Source: Treponema sp.
Lineage (GTDB): Bacteria; Spirochaetota; Spirochaetia; Treponematales; Breznakiellaceae
Length of the DNA: 7,874 nucleotides
Direction of reading: 5' to 3'
Assembly: GCA_031273835.1 (NCBI GenBank)
Contig: JAISRD010000205.1
Location: forward strand, 1-7,874
The position numbers and the translations under genes were made by a program. Shown in pieces: positions 1-6,020 of the stretch (positions are counted from its first letter, which is position 1; every line of letters starts with the position of its first letter). Under the pieces are notes generated by a model. It had not been told where the DNA came from. It saw nothing but the letters and a program-made list of their open reading frames with translations, and ran no database searches.

Positions 1-100
<100 letters not shown>

Positions 101-104
<4 letters not shown>

Positions 105-116
105 TTTTTTTATTTA
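101..116 (+). terminator. T-rich terminator after 5S rRNA
   Basis: A run of seven T followed by ATTTAT begins directly after the 3' strand of 5S helix I. The 5S terminal stem may itself act as the terminator stem, but its 5' strand is outside the window, so the full hairpin cannot be seen. No separate GC-rich hairpin is visible between the 5S gene and the T run. Confidence 0.45.
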
Positions 117-172
117 TACCCCTGGATCTCCCCCCGTGATGTCTTACGTAAAAATCTAACCGAAGCGCCCCC

Positions 173-201
173 TTGATTCCTCTCCCGTATCGTAGTAAAC
201 T
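173..201 (+). promoter_or_regulatory. Possible sigma70-type promoter for cheW
   Basis: TTGATT at 173-178 and TAAACT at 196-201 are separated by 17 bp, each matching four of six consensus bases. The predicted start near 208 would leave a very short leader that begins within the purine-rich AAAGGGG (207-213) that serves as ribosome binding site. That tight fit lowers confidence; readthrough from the rRNA operon or another promoter is possible. Confidence 0.25.
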
Positions 202-220
202 ATGCGAAAGGGGTACTGTC

Positions 221-691
221 ATGTCTGAACAGAGTCAATTGGTAACCTTCCAGCTTGGTGAAGAACTATACGGGATCAATATAATGGATGTAAAAGAGAT
301 AGTCCGGGTCCAGGAAACAAGGGCTATCCCCAATGCCCCTGTGTACGTGGAAGGGATTTTTAACCTTCGCAGCGAGATTATCCCCATCATCAATTTGCAT
401 AAGCGTTTCCACCTGAAAAGGGCCTTTACTTCCGAGGATGACGAGCTTCTTTCCGGATTTATTATCATTGATATAGACGGAATGAAGCTTGGCGTTATCA
501 TTGACAAGGTTTCCAGGGTGGTTACCATCGAAAAAGAAGATGTTCAGCCCCCGCCGCAGATGCTTTCCGGTATCGGGGCGGAGTACATCCAGGGTGTGGT
601 GCGCCAGGAGGGGGGGTACCTTATCATCCTCAATATACGGGATCTCTTTAACCCCAAGGAACTGCAAAAAATAGCCGAATTACGCAGATAG
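221..691 (+). CDS. cheW: Chemotaxis coupling protein CheW
   Basis: The 156-residue product has the length and pattern of single-domain CheW. CheW bridges the cytoplasmic tips of chemoreceptors to the histidine kinase CheA and is soluble. Supporting segments are LVTFQLGEELYGINIMDVKEI at about residues 7-27, GIFNLRSEIIPIINL at 45-59, GVIIDKVSRVVTI at 91-103 and a C-terminal GYLIILNIRDLF at 132-143. The start at 221 is chosen because AAAGGGG lies 7 bases upstream and the protein then begins like CheW; an in-frame ATG at 173 would add 16 residues without a good binding site. The usual glycine of the NLRG motif is serine here (S51). No cheA or other che gene is in the window. azlC starts 17 bases after the TAG stop, so the two may share a transcript. 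Confidence 0.92.
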   Translation: MSEQSQLVTFQLGEELYGINIMDVKEIVRVQETRAIPNAPVYVEGIFNLRSEIIPIINLHKRFHLKRAFTSEDDELLSGFIIIDIDGMKLGVIIDKVSRVVTIEKEDVQPPPQMLSGIGAEYIQGVVRQEGGYLIILNIRDLFNPKELQKIAELRR

Positions 692-708
692 GGCTTTGGG
701 ATGATCCT

Positions 709-1440
709 ATGAGCGGCGCCGCTAAAGGGGAAGAATCCGCCTCCCGGCCTTCCGGTAAGCGGCTTTTTTTGTCCGCCCTTAAATATTCCTTTCCGGTATT
801 CCTGGGCTATATCACCATCGGCATAGCCTTCGGTCTCTTTACGGCGGACGCCGGTTATCCCTGGTGGATTGCCGTGCTTACAAGCCTGGTGATCTACGCC
901 GGGGCGGGGCAGTTTATTGCGGTGGGCCTTTTTGCCGCCGGCGCGGGCCTTGCGGAATGTATGCTTATTGAACTGGTGGTCAATGCCCGGCACATGGCCT
1001 ACGGCCTTACGATGCTCAAGCGTTTTAAGAACGCCCGGCCCTATAAGTGGTATCTGATCTTCGCCCTTTCCGACGAAACCTTTGCCCTCCTTTCCTCCCT
1101 TCCCGAAGAACAGAGCGCCCCCCGCTTTTTGTTCCTCGTGAGCATCCTGAATCAGGGCTATTGGGTTGCGGGTACCCTTATCGGCGCCCTGGCGGGGAGC
1201 CTTATCCCCTTTGACACCGAAGGCGTAGGTTTTGCGCTGACGGCCCTTTTTGTGGTGCTGATGATAGAACAGATGCGCAGGGTAAAAAATCCCCTTGTTT
1301 TCATAAGCTCCGCCGCCGCCGCGGTACTTGGGGTGATTTTCCTGCCCCCCCGGCTTGCCCTGCTGGGGGCGATGATCGCTTCCCTGATCTTCCTTGGTAT
1401 GGTTGATATGCGGGGCGGCAAAAACGAAGGGACGGCGTAA
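709..1440 (+). CDS. azlC: AzlC family branched-chain amino acid exporter, large subunit
   Basis: The 243-residue protein is an integral membrane protein with about six or more hydrophobic segments (near residues 27-45, 52-76, 82-100, 140-165, 174-188, 196-212 and 216-232). Family hallmarks are IYAGAGQF at 62-69, ARHMAYGL at 93-100 and the FALSDETFAL stretch at 118-127. The length matches the AzlC/YgaZ family (about 230-250 residues). In characterised members AzlC pairs with the small AzlD subunit and exports valine and other branched-chain amino acids; the substrate here is inferred from the family only. The start ATG at 709 has a weak GGGA about 7 bases upstream. The stop overlaps the azlD start by one base (TAATG), typical of translational coupling. 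No Lrp/AzlB-type regulator is visible. Confidence 0.93.
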   Translation: MSGAAKGEESASRPSGKRLFLSALKYSFPVFLGYITIGIAFGLFTADAGYPWWIAVLTSLVIYAGAGQFIAVGLFAAGAGLAECMLIELVVNARHMAYGLTMLKRFKNARPYKWYLIFALSDETFALLSSLPEEQSAPRFLFLVSILNQGYWVAGTLIGALAGSLIPFDTEGVGFALTALFVVLMIEQMRRVKNPLVFISSAAAAVLGVIFLPPRLALLGAMIASLIFLGMVDMRGGKNEGTA

Positions 1441-1787
1441 TGGTAAGCATTCCCGCCGCCGCGCTCTATACCCTGTGCCTGGCTCTGACGGTCTTTTTTT
1501 GCAGGGTCCTCCCGTTCCTGTTTTTCCGGGAAAAACAGGAAGCCCGGCGGGGCCCTCTGATCCGCCTGTTTTCCCTGGCGGAAAAAACCGTTCCCCCGGC
1601 GGCAATGACCGTGCTGGCCTTTAACGCCCTCTCAAGTCCCGTAAAAAGCAACCCCCCGGAACTTCTTCCCGTTTTAGTCGCCTCAGGCCTTACCGCCCTG
1701 ATCTACCTCTGGAAGCGGAACGCCCTGGCGGGCATTTTTTCCGGCACCGCCCTCTATATGCTGCTGGAACGCTTATTCATGCAATGA
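1440..1787 (+). CDS. azlD: AzlD family branched-chain amino acid exporter, small subunit
   Basis: The 115-residue product is small and hydrophobic, with about four membrane segments (near residues 5-22, 52-66, 74-90 and 95-112). The RVLPFLFF stretch at 22-29, the conserved proline pair near 52-53 and the C-terminal KRNALAGIFSGTALYML pattern fit the AzlD/YgaH family, whose usual length is about 100-115. It acts with AzlC in the inner membrane as the second subunit of the exporter. The ATG overlaps the azlC stop by one base, and AAGGGA at 1427-1432 inside azlC gives a binding site 7 bases away. The next gene, gatC, starts 56 bases downstream and may have its own promoter. Specificity for branched-chain amino acids is inferred from the family. 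Confidence 0.9.
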   Translation: MVSIPAAALYTLCLALTVFFCRVLPFLFFREKQEARRGPLIRLFSLAEKTVPPAAMTVLAFNALSSPVKSNPPELLPVLVASGLTALIYLWKRNALAGIFSGTALYMLLERLFMQ

Positions 1788-1811
1788 AAAGTTCGTTTTA
1801 TGCCGGGGATT

Positions 1812-1823
1812 GCATAATTATGC
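1812..1823 (+). promoter_or_regulatory. Perfect 12-bp palindrome before gatC
   Basis: GCATAATTATGC is a perfect inverted repeat centred in the 56-base gap between azlD and gatC, 20 bases before the gatC ATG. It contains CATAAT (1813-1818), which matches five of six bases of a -10 element, but no good -35 sits 16-18 bp upstream. It could be an operator, a -10 element or chance in AT-rich DNA. The gatC start itself has only a poor ribosome binding site. Confidence 0.25.
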
Positions 1824-1843
1824 TCTTTATGACATGGTAAGTA

Positions 1844-2170
1844 ATGGACCAGAAGGAACTTGAGGAAACCGCCGAACTTGCCCATTTAAAGCTTACCGGG
1901 GATGAATTAAGCGCGGCCCTTCCCGCCTTTGAACAGATGCTGGAATTTTTTGCCGCCATGCAGGGGGCCGGTACGGAAGCCGCCGCCGACATAGCGGCGG
2001 GTCAGGCCGCCGGGGCCCGGCTGGTTGGGGCGGACCATTTTAGGGGGGACGCGGCCCCCTCCGGAACGTACCGCCCCAAGGGTGATGACGACGGCGGCAT
2101 AAACGAAACCATGCTTGACAATGCCGGTGAAAGGGACGGCCGCTTTATCGTAATCCCCAATGTACTGTAA
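1844..2170 (+). CDS. gatC: Asp/Glu-tRNA amidotransferase subunit C
   Basis: GatC is the small subunit of GatCAB that wraps around and stabilises GatA at its interface with GatB. The 108-residue product begins with the family pattern ELAHLKLTGDEL at 11-22, followed by an amphipathic helix FEQMLEFFAAM at 29-39. It ends with the diagnostic ETMLDNAGERDGRFIVIPNVL region at 88-108, equivalent to the usual nAPe..dgyFrVPkVl. Between these lies an Ala/Gly-rich linker (about 41-63) that makes the protein slightly longer than the usual 95 or so. The ATG at 1844 is the first possible start, since an in-frame TAA lies at 1838-1840; the binding site is weak. gatA follows after 11 bases, and the gatA binding site overlaps the gatC stop, indicating one operon. 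Confidence 0.93.
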   Translation: MDQKELEETAELAHLKLTGDELSAALPAFEQMLEFFAAMQGAGTEAAADIAAGQAAGARLVGADHFRGDAAPSGTYRPKGDDDGGINETMLDNAGERDGRFIVIPNVL

Positions 2171-2181
2171 GGAAAAAAAAC

Positions 2182-3696
2182 GTGTCTTGTAAACTGCCCG
2201 AAGGCCTTTTAGCGTATTGTAAAGAATGGGAAGCAAAGATCGGGGCCTTCATAGAATTCGCGGAACCGGGGGAAGGCTGCCCTCCCTCCGCCGATCTGCC
2301 GCCTGAAGCCCTCTCCCTGATTTCTGATTTACCCTTTGCGGTGAAGGACAATATCGCCGTAAAGGATTTTTCCCTGAGCTGCGGATCAAAGCTCCTTCAC
2401 GGTTTCCGCTCCCCCTATACCGCCACGGCGGTACTTAAACTACAGGCCGCCGGAGCCGCGGTGATCGGTAAAACCAACCTCGACGAATTCGGCATGGGCT
2501 CCTCGACGGACAATTCGGGGATACGGAAAACCAATAATCCCTGGGATACAAACCGGGTCCCCGGCGGTTCATCCGGGGGGTCCGCAGCGGCGGTGGCGGC
2601 GGGTATGGTCCCCTATGCCCTGGGAAGCGATACCGGCGGTTCGGTACGCCAGCCCGCGGCTTTCTGCGGGGTGGTGGGGCTTAAACCTAGTTACGGAGCG
2701 GTTTCCCGCTACGGTCTTGTGGCTTACGCTTCAAGTCTGGAGGGTATTGGGGTATTGGCCGATACGGCGTCCCGCGTCAGGGCTGTTTTTGCCTGTATAC
2801 GGGGGAGGGACCCCATGGACGATACCTCCCGGGACCCTCCCGCCGGGGCGCCCCCGCTGTATGCCCCGCCGGGCGCCGCGGAAATTTCGGGGGTGAAAAG
2901 CCGCGCCGGGCTTATCGGGGTCCTTTCCCCCGAAGCGGTGGCCCGGGCTGTTGCGGAGGCCGCCGGGGGAAGCGGGGGGGCCGCCCTGGAAACCGCGGCG
3001 GAGGCGGCGGCCCTGGAGCCGGAAGTACGCAGGGGCTTTGAGCTTGCCCGGGAACGCTTTGCCGCCCTGAACTACACCCTCGTTGATGTGGAAGTTCCCA
3101 GCCTCAGGTACGGAGTACCCGCCTATTATACCATTGCCGCCGCCGAGGCCAGCGCCAATCTTGCCCGTTTTGACGGGGTGCGCTACGGCAACCGTCCCGA
3201 TTGGGCGGAAAACCCCGATGATCTTATCAACAAAACCAGAGACTCAGGTTTCGGCGCCGAGGTAAAACTCCGCGTTCTGCTGGGTACCTTTGTGCTCCGT
3301 TCGGGCTTTCAGGACCGCTATTACCTGCGGGCCCAGCGTATACGGGCCGGCATACGGGCGGAATTTGAGGCCCTGCTGGGCGGCGCCGTTTATGGCGGAG
3401 AAGCCCCGGCCTGCGACGCGATACTGATGCCGGTATTTCCCACCAGGGCCTTTGACCGGGGGCCCAGTTCCCTGTCGCCCTTTGCCCAAAAGGCAGCTGA
3501 CCTTTATACCTGCTGCGCCAACCTTGCCGGCCTTCCCGCCCTTTCCTTTCCCGTCTCCCTGGAGGGGGGCCTCCCCGTGGGGATGCAGCTTCTGGGCCGC
3601 CCCTTTTCCGAGGGAACCCTCTTTACCATGGCGGAGGCCTATGAGAGGGCCCACCCCTTTCCCCATCCCCCGGGGTACAGGGCCTTTTGGAGTTAA
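2182..3696 (+). CDS. gatA: Asp/Glu-tRNA amidotransferase subunit A (amidase)
   Basis: GatA hydrolyses glutamine and supplies ammonia to GatB, so that Glu-tRNA(Gln) (or Asp-tRNA(Asn)) becomes Gln-tRNA(Gln) (or Asn-tRNA(Asn)) in the cytoplasm. The 504-residue product has the full amidase signature. The Ser-cisSer-Lys triad is visible as K55 (in PFAVKDNI), S130 (first serine of GGSSGGS) and S154 (in SDTGGSVRQPA); the spacings of 75 and 24 residues equal those recalled for S. aureus GatA. Later landmarks are GFGAEVKLRVLLGTF at 356-370 and NLAGLPALSFPVSLEGG at 447-463. It starts with GTG, supported by AAGGA at 2169-2173, 8 bases upstream and overlapping the gatC stop. An Ala/Gly/Glu-rich stretch at about 253-281 looks like an insertion and explains the slightly greater length. 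Confidence 0.97.
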   Translation: MSCKLPEGLLAYCKEWEAKIGAFIEFAEPGEGCPPSADLPPEALSLISDLPFAVKDNIAVKDFSLSCGSKLLHGFRSPYTATAVLKLQAAGAAVIGKTNLDEFGMGSSTDNSGIRKTNNPWDTNRVPGGSSGGSAAAVAAGMVPYALGSDTGGSVRQPAAFCGVVGLKPSYGAVSRYGLVAYASSLEGIGVLADTASRVRAVFACIRGRDPMDDTSRDPPAGAPPLYAPPGAAEISGVKSRAGLIGVLSPEAVARAVAEAAGGSGGAALETAAEAAALEPEVRRGFELARERFAALNYTLVDVEVPSLRYGVPAYYTIAAAEASANLARFDGVRYGNRPDWAENPDDLINKTRDSGFGAEVKLRVLLGTFVLRSGFQDRYYLRAQRIRAGIRAEFEALLGGAVYGGEAPACDAILMPVFPTRAFDRGPSSLSPFAQKAADLYTCCANLAGLPALSFPVSLEGGLPVGMQLLGRPFSEGTLFTMAEAYERAHPFPHPPGYRAFWS

Positions 3697-3701
3697 CCGT
3701 G
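3689..3701 (+). promoter_or_regulatory. Ribosome binding site that sets the gatB start
   Basis: GGAG at 3689-3692 lies inside the last codons of gatA, and the GTG at 3699-3701 follows after 6 bases. The open frame could begin at a TTG at 3687, but that codon overlaps the binding site and has none of its own. Starting at GTG gives MKYQSFIGLEVH, the normal GatB N-terminus. The gatA stop (3694-3696) falls between binding site and start, so terminating ribosomes probably feed gatB translation. Confidence 0.65.
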
Positions 3702-5204
3702 AAGTACCAATCATTCATAGGGCTTGAAGTTCACATTCATCTTTTAACAAAGACCAAGGTTTTCTGCGGCTGCCGTTCGGCCTTCGGCGATGAGCCCAAT
3801 ACCAATGTATGTCCGGTCTGCCTGGGCTATCCCGGCGTGCTTCCCACCCTGAACCTTGAAGCCCTGCGTATGGGCTGCATGGTGGCCCGTTCCCTGAACT
3901 GTACTATCCCCGGGCGTACCTGGTTTGAGCGTAAACAGTACTTCTATCCCGACATGACCAAGAACTACCAGATCTCCCAGTTTGCCTCCCCTCTGGGGCA
4001 GCGGGGCTATGTGGAACTGGAGGGCCGCACTTCCGGCGCCGGGCGGATCAAAAAAAGGGTCCGTATCAAGGAATGCCATCTTGAGGAAGACGCGGGAAAA
4101 ATGATCCACACCGGAACGGTTTCGCTTTTGGACTACAACAGGGCCGGGGTGTCCCTTTTGGAGATTGTTACCGAGCCCGACATGGAATCCGGTGAGGAGG
4201 CGGAGCTGTTTATCCAGCGGCTTCGCCGTACGGTCCGCTATCTGGGGGTCTGCGACGGCAATATGGAAGAGGGATCCCTGCGGGCCGACGCCAATGTGTC
4301 GATTAACCTTCCCGGCAGGGGTTTGGGAAAGAAGGTGGAGATCAAGAACCTCAATTCTTCCCGTTTTGTCAGGCTCGGCCTGGACTATGAAATCAAGCGG
4401 CAGGGGGAAATCCTCGACCAGGGCGGGACCGTGGTCCAGGAAACCCGGCTCTGGAATGAAAACCGCGATGAAACCACGGCCATGCGTCAAAAGGAAAACG
4501 CCCAGGATTACCGCTATTTTCCCGAGCCGGATCTTCCCGTGTTCTGCCCCGATGAGGCCTTTCTTAAATCGGTGGAAGACGCCCTGACGGAACTGCCCCA
4601 GACGAGGATGGGCCGCTTTATGGACGAATACGCCCTGGGGGAAGATCCGGCGGAGCTTATCTGCGATGAAAAACAGGGGGCCGATTATTTTGAGGCCGCC
4701 GTCAGGGAGGCGGAAAAGCTGGGGCTTGAAAAAAAGGACGCCGCCCTCAGCATCGCCAAGTGGTTCCTTTCGGATATTAAGCACATCCTTAACCGGGAGG
4801 GCATTGCCCTTCAGGATATCGCCCGCTTCAAAGCCGGCCCCGGCCGCCTTGCCTCCCTGGCGGCCATGCTCGCCCAGGGTCGGCTTAGCGGAAAGCTCGC
4901 CAAGCAAACCCTGGAACTGGTTATCTCCGAAGACAGGGATCCCGAAGCAATCGTCAGGGCGAATAACTGGGAACAGCTTACCGATCCGGAACAAATCGCC
5001 CGGGCGGCCCGGGGGGTTTTTGCCGCCGAGGAAAAAACCGCGGACGAACTCCGTTTGATAGCCGGGGACAGCGCAAAGGAAAAGCGCCGCCGTACCCTGA
5101 CGGCCTACCTTGTCGGCAAGGTCCTCGCCGCCACCGGCGGCCGGGCCGACCCGAAGATCGCCGGGGAACAGGTGGAGGCGCTGCTAAAAGCCTCCCTTGT
5201 TTAG
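3699..5204 (+). CDS. gatB: Asp/Glu-tRNA amidotransferase subunit B
   Basis: GatB binds the misacylated tRNA, activates the side-chain carboxylate with ATP and transfers ammonia delivered from GatA. From the GTG at 3699 the protein has 501 residues, close to the family's usual 475-500. It opens with IGLEVHIHLLTKTKVFC and has four zinc-type cysteines (C23, C25, C38, C41) in FCGC and NVCPVC. Next come the signature PNTNVCPVCLGYPGVLP (33-49), the KQYFYPDMTKNYQISQF block (79-95), LLEIVTEPDM (153-162), the GSLRADANVS segment (192-201) and KNLNS (216-220). The C-terminal part from about 300, including AKWFLSDI and the helical tail to 501, is the helical and YqeY-like region that contacts the tRNA. 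It begins 2 bases after the gatA stop, completing gatCAB. Confidence 0.97.
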   Translation: MKYQSFIGLEVHIHLLTKTKVFCGCRSAFGDEPNTNVCPVCLGYPGVLPTLNLEALRMGCMVARSLNCTIPGRTWFERKQYFYPDMTKNYQISQFASPLGQRGYVELEGRTSGAGRIKKRVRIKECHLEEDAGKMIHTGTVSLLDYNRAGVSLLEIVTEPDMESGEEAELFIQRLRRTVRYLGVCDGNMEEGSLRADANVSINLPGRGLGKKVEIKNLNSSRFVRLGLDYEIKRQGEILDQGGTVVQETRLWNENRDETTAMRQKENAQDYRYFPEPDLPVFCPDEAFLKSVEDALTELPQTRMGRFMDEYALGEDPAELICDEKQGADYFEAAVREAEKLGLEKKDAALSIAKWFLSDIKHILNREGIALQDIARFKAGPGRLASLAAMLAQGRLSGKLAKQTLELVISEDRDPEAIVRANNWEQLTDPEQIARAARGVFAAEEKTADELRLIAGDSAKEKRRRTLTAYLVGKVLAATGGRADPKIAGEQVEALLKASLV

Positions 5205-5253
5205 ACAAAAAACAAAGATACATAAAAACCGCGGCGGAAAAAGAAGTCTTAAT

Positions 5254-5280
5254 AAAGAAGCGGAAGACGCTATCTTCTTT
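5254..5280 (+). terminator. Possible weak terminator after gatB
   Basis: AAAGAAG (5254-5260) and CTTCTTT (5274-5280) are perfect inverted repeats around a 13-base loop; an inner AGCG/CGCT pairing (5259-5262 with 5268-5271) is an alternative. The 3' arm is T-rich but is followed by CAGG rather than a proper T run, so it is at best a weak terminator for gatCAB. Confidence 0.25.
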
Positions 5281-5394
5281 CAGGTAAAACAATAAATAAC
5301 CATAAGCGGAACGCGGGTCGTATAATACTCCGTCCGGTTAAAAATACTCGCATGGCAAAATTATTCCCGAATACAAAAAAACATAATGTTAAAT

Positions 5395-5423
5395 TTGAAT
5401 TGCAAAAATCTATCCACTATACT
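5395..5423 (+). promoter_or_regulatory. Sigma70-type promoter for the chemoreceptor
   Basis: TTGAAT (5395-5400) and TATACT (5418-5423) are separated by exactly 17 bp, matching four and five of six consensus bases. They lie in AT-rich DNA within the gap. The predicted transcription start is near 5430, about 45 bases before the ATG and just before the perfect stem-loop at 5433-5457. A second TATAAT at 5321-5326 lies further upstream but has no recognisable -35. Confidence 0.5.
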
Positions 5424-5432
5424 AAAAGAAAT

Positions 5433-5457
5433 GTTTCCGCGGCGTATCCGCGGAAAC
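5433..5457 (+). repeat. Perfect 10-bp stem-loop in the chemoreceptor leader
   Basis: GTTTCCGCGG (5433-5442) and CCGCGGAAAC (5448-5457) are exact inverted repeats around the loop CGTAT. The stem is GC-rich at the loop side, has no T run after it and ends 6 bases before the GGAGG binding site (5464-5468). It is therefore unlikely to be a terminator. In RNA it would be a 5'-end stem-loop; in DNA it is a 25-bp palindromic site that could bind a dimeric regulator next to the promoter. Confidence 0.75.
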
Positions 5458-5474
5458 CGGTATGGAGGAAGATT

Positions 5475-6020
5475 ATGAAAATAAAATACCGGCTCAGCAT
5501 TATCGTTATCGTGGTTCTGGTAACGGTGGTGGCGGCCATATCTTTTATCCTGCTTAACCGTTCCTCCGCCATGCAGATGGCTATGGCGAAGGAAAGCCAG
5601 GAACGGCTTGCGGCGGAACAGGCCCGGATCATTCAGATACGCTACGAGGGTTATTTGCGGGTTGCCAAAACCCTTGCGAACATGATGGCCGATTTTGACG
5701 CCGCCGAAGTGGGCAGGCAGCGCAACCGCTTCGACCGTCTCATGGAATCGGTGTTGGTATCGGAAGAGCGGCTTATCGGCCTATTCGCGGTCTTTAAACC
5801 AAATACCATAGATCCGGGTATGGACGCCGTTTTTGCCGGAACCCCCTGCAGCACCGAAACCGGCCAGTGGGCCAACTGGTATACTAAACGGAGCGGAGGA
5901 ATGGAACACCTGGTCTATAATGACATAGCGAGAGTAATGTCTATCATAGAGGGGCCTGACGCCCGGAAGGATATAATAAGCGATCCGATGGCCCAGATGG
6001 TGGGGGGGAAGAATATTTAG
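5475..6020 (+). CDS. Chemoreceptor N-terminal fragment: TM1 and first part of dCache-like sensor
   Basis: This frame encodes 181 residues before a TAG. After a short basic start (MKIKYR) comes one strong membrane segment at about residues 8-28. A long helix at 35-75 follows, then a mixed alpha/beta region with WANWYTKR (132-139), VYNDI (147-151) and ISDPMAQMVGGKN (168-180). This is the layout of the membrane-distal half of a periplasmic dCache domain. The start is ATG at 5475, because GGAGG at 5464-5468 is ideally spaced; an in-frame ATG at 5352 has no binding site and precedes the promoter. The protein stops within a beta strand, in mid-domain, and the same frame resumes directly after the TAG. 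By itself the fragment has no HAMP or signalling domain and probably cannot function. Confidence 0.75.
   Translation: MKIKYRLSIIVIVVLVTVVAAISFILLNRSSAMQMAMAKESQERLAAEQARIIQIRYEGYLRVAKTLANMMADFDAAEVGRQRNRFDRLMESVLVSEERLIGLFAVFKPNTIDPGMDAVFAGTPCSTETGQWANWYTKRSGGMEHLVYNDIARVMSIIEGPDARKDIISDPMAQMVGGKNI

Noticed and set aside
544..1605. Long open frame on the - strand opposite cheW, azlC and azlD (353 codons)
   Set aside because: It crosses three recognisable + strand genes and its product is a Gly/Pro/Arg/Lys-rich composition with no family pattern, typical of an antisense shadow.
2961..2982. G-rich stretch in gatA as a possible G-quadruplex
   Set aside because: Only two long G runs are present with irregular spacing, and the sequence is explained by Gly/Ala codons in a low-complexity loop.
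3687..3698. TTG at 3687 as gatB start
   Set aside because: It lies on top of the GGAG that serves the GTG at 3699, and the GTG start gives the normal GatB N-terminus.
3744..4994. Long open frame on the - strand opposite gatB (416 codons)
   Set aside because: gatB on the + strand is a complete, strongly conserved gene; the reverse frame shows no recognisable domain and is explained by GC-rich codon bias.
5321..5326. TATAAT in the gatB-chemoreceptor gap as the main promoter
   Set aside because: The hexamer is perfect but no -35 sits 16-18 bp upstream and there is no TGn extension; the TTGAAT/TATACT pair nearer the gene is better.
5352..5474. Upstream ATG at 5352 that would lengthen the chemoreceptor by 41 residues
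   Set aside because: It has no ribosome binding site, lies before the best promoter and reads through the stem-loop; ATG 5475 has GGAGG at proper spacing and gives a normal N-terminal membrane segment.
6002..6008. Run of seven G as a programmed frameshift or sequencing slip explaining the broken chemoreceptor
   Set aside because: The frame and the sensor domain pattern are the same on both sides of the run and of the TAG, so no shift is needed; the break is a simple stop codon.
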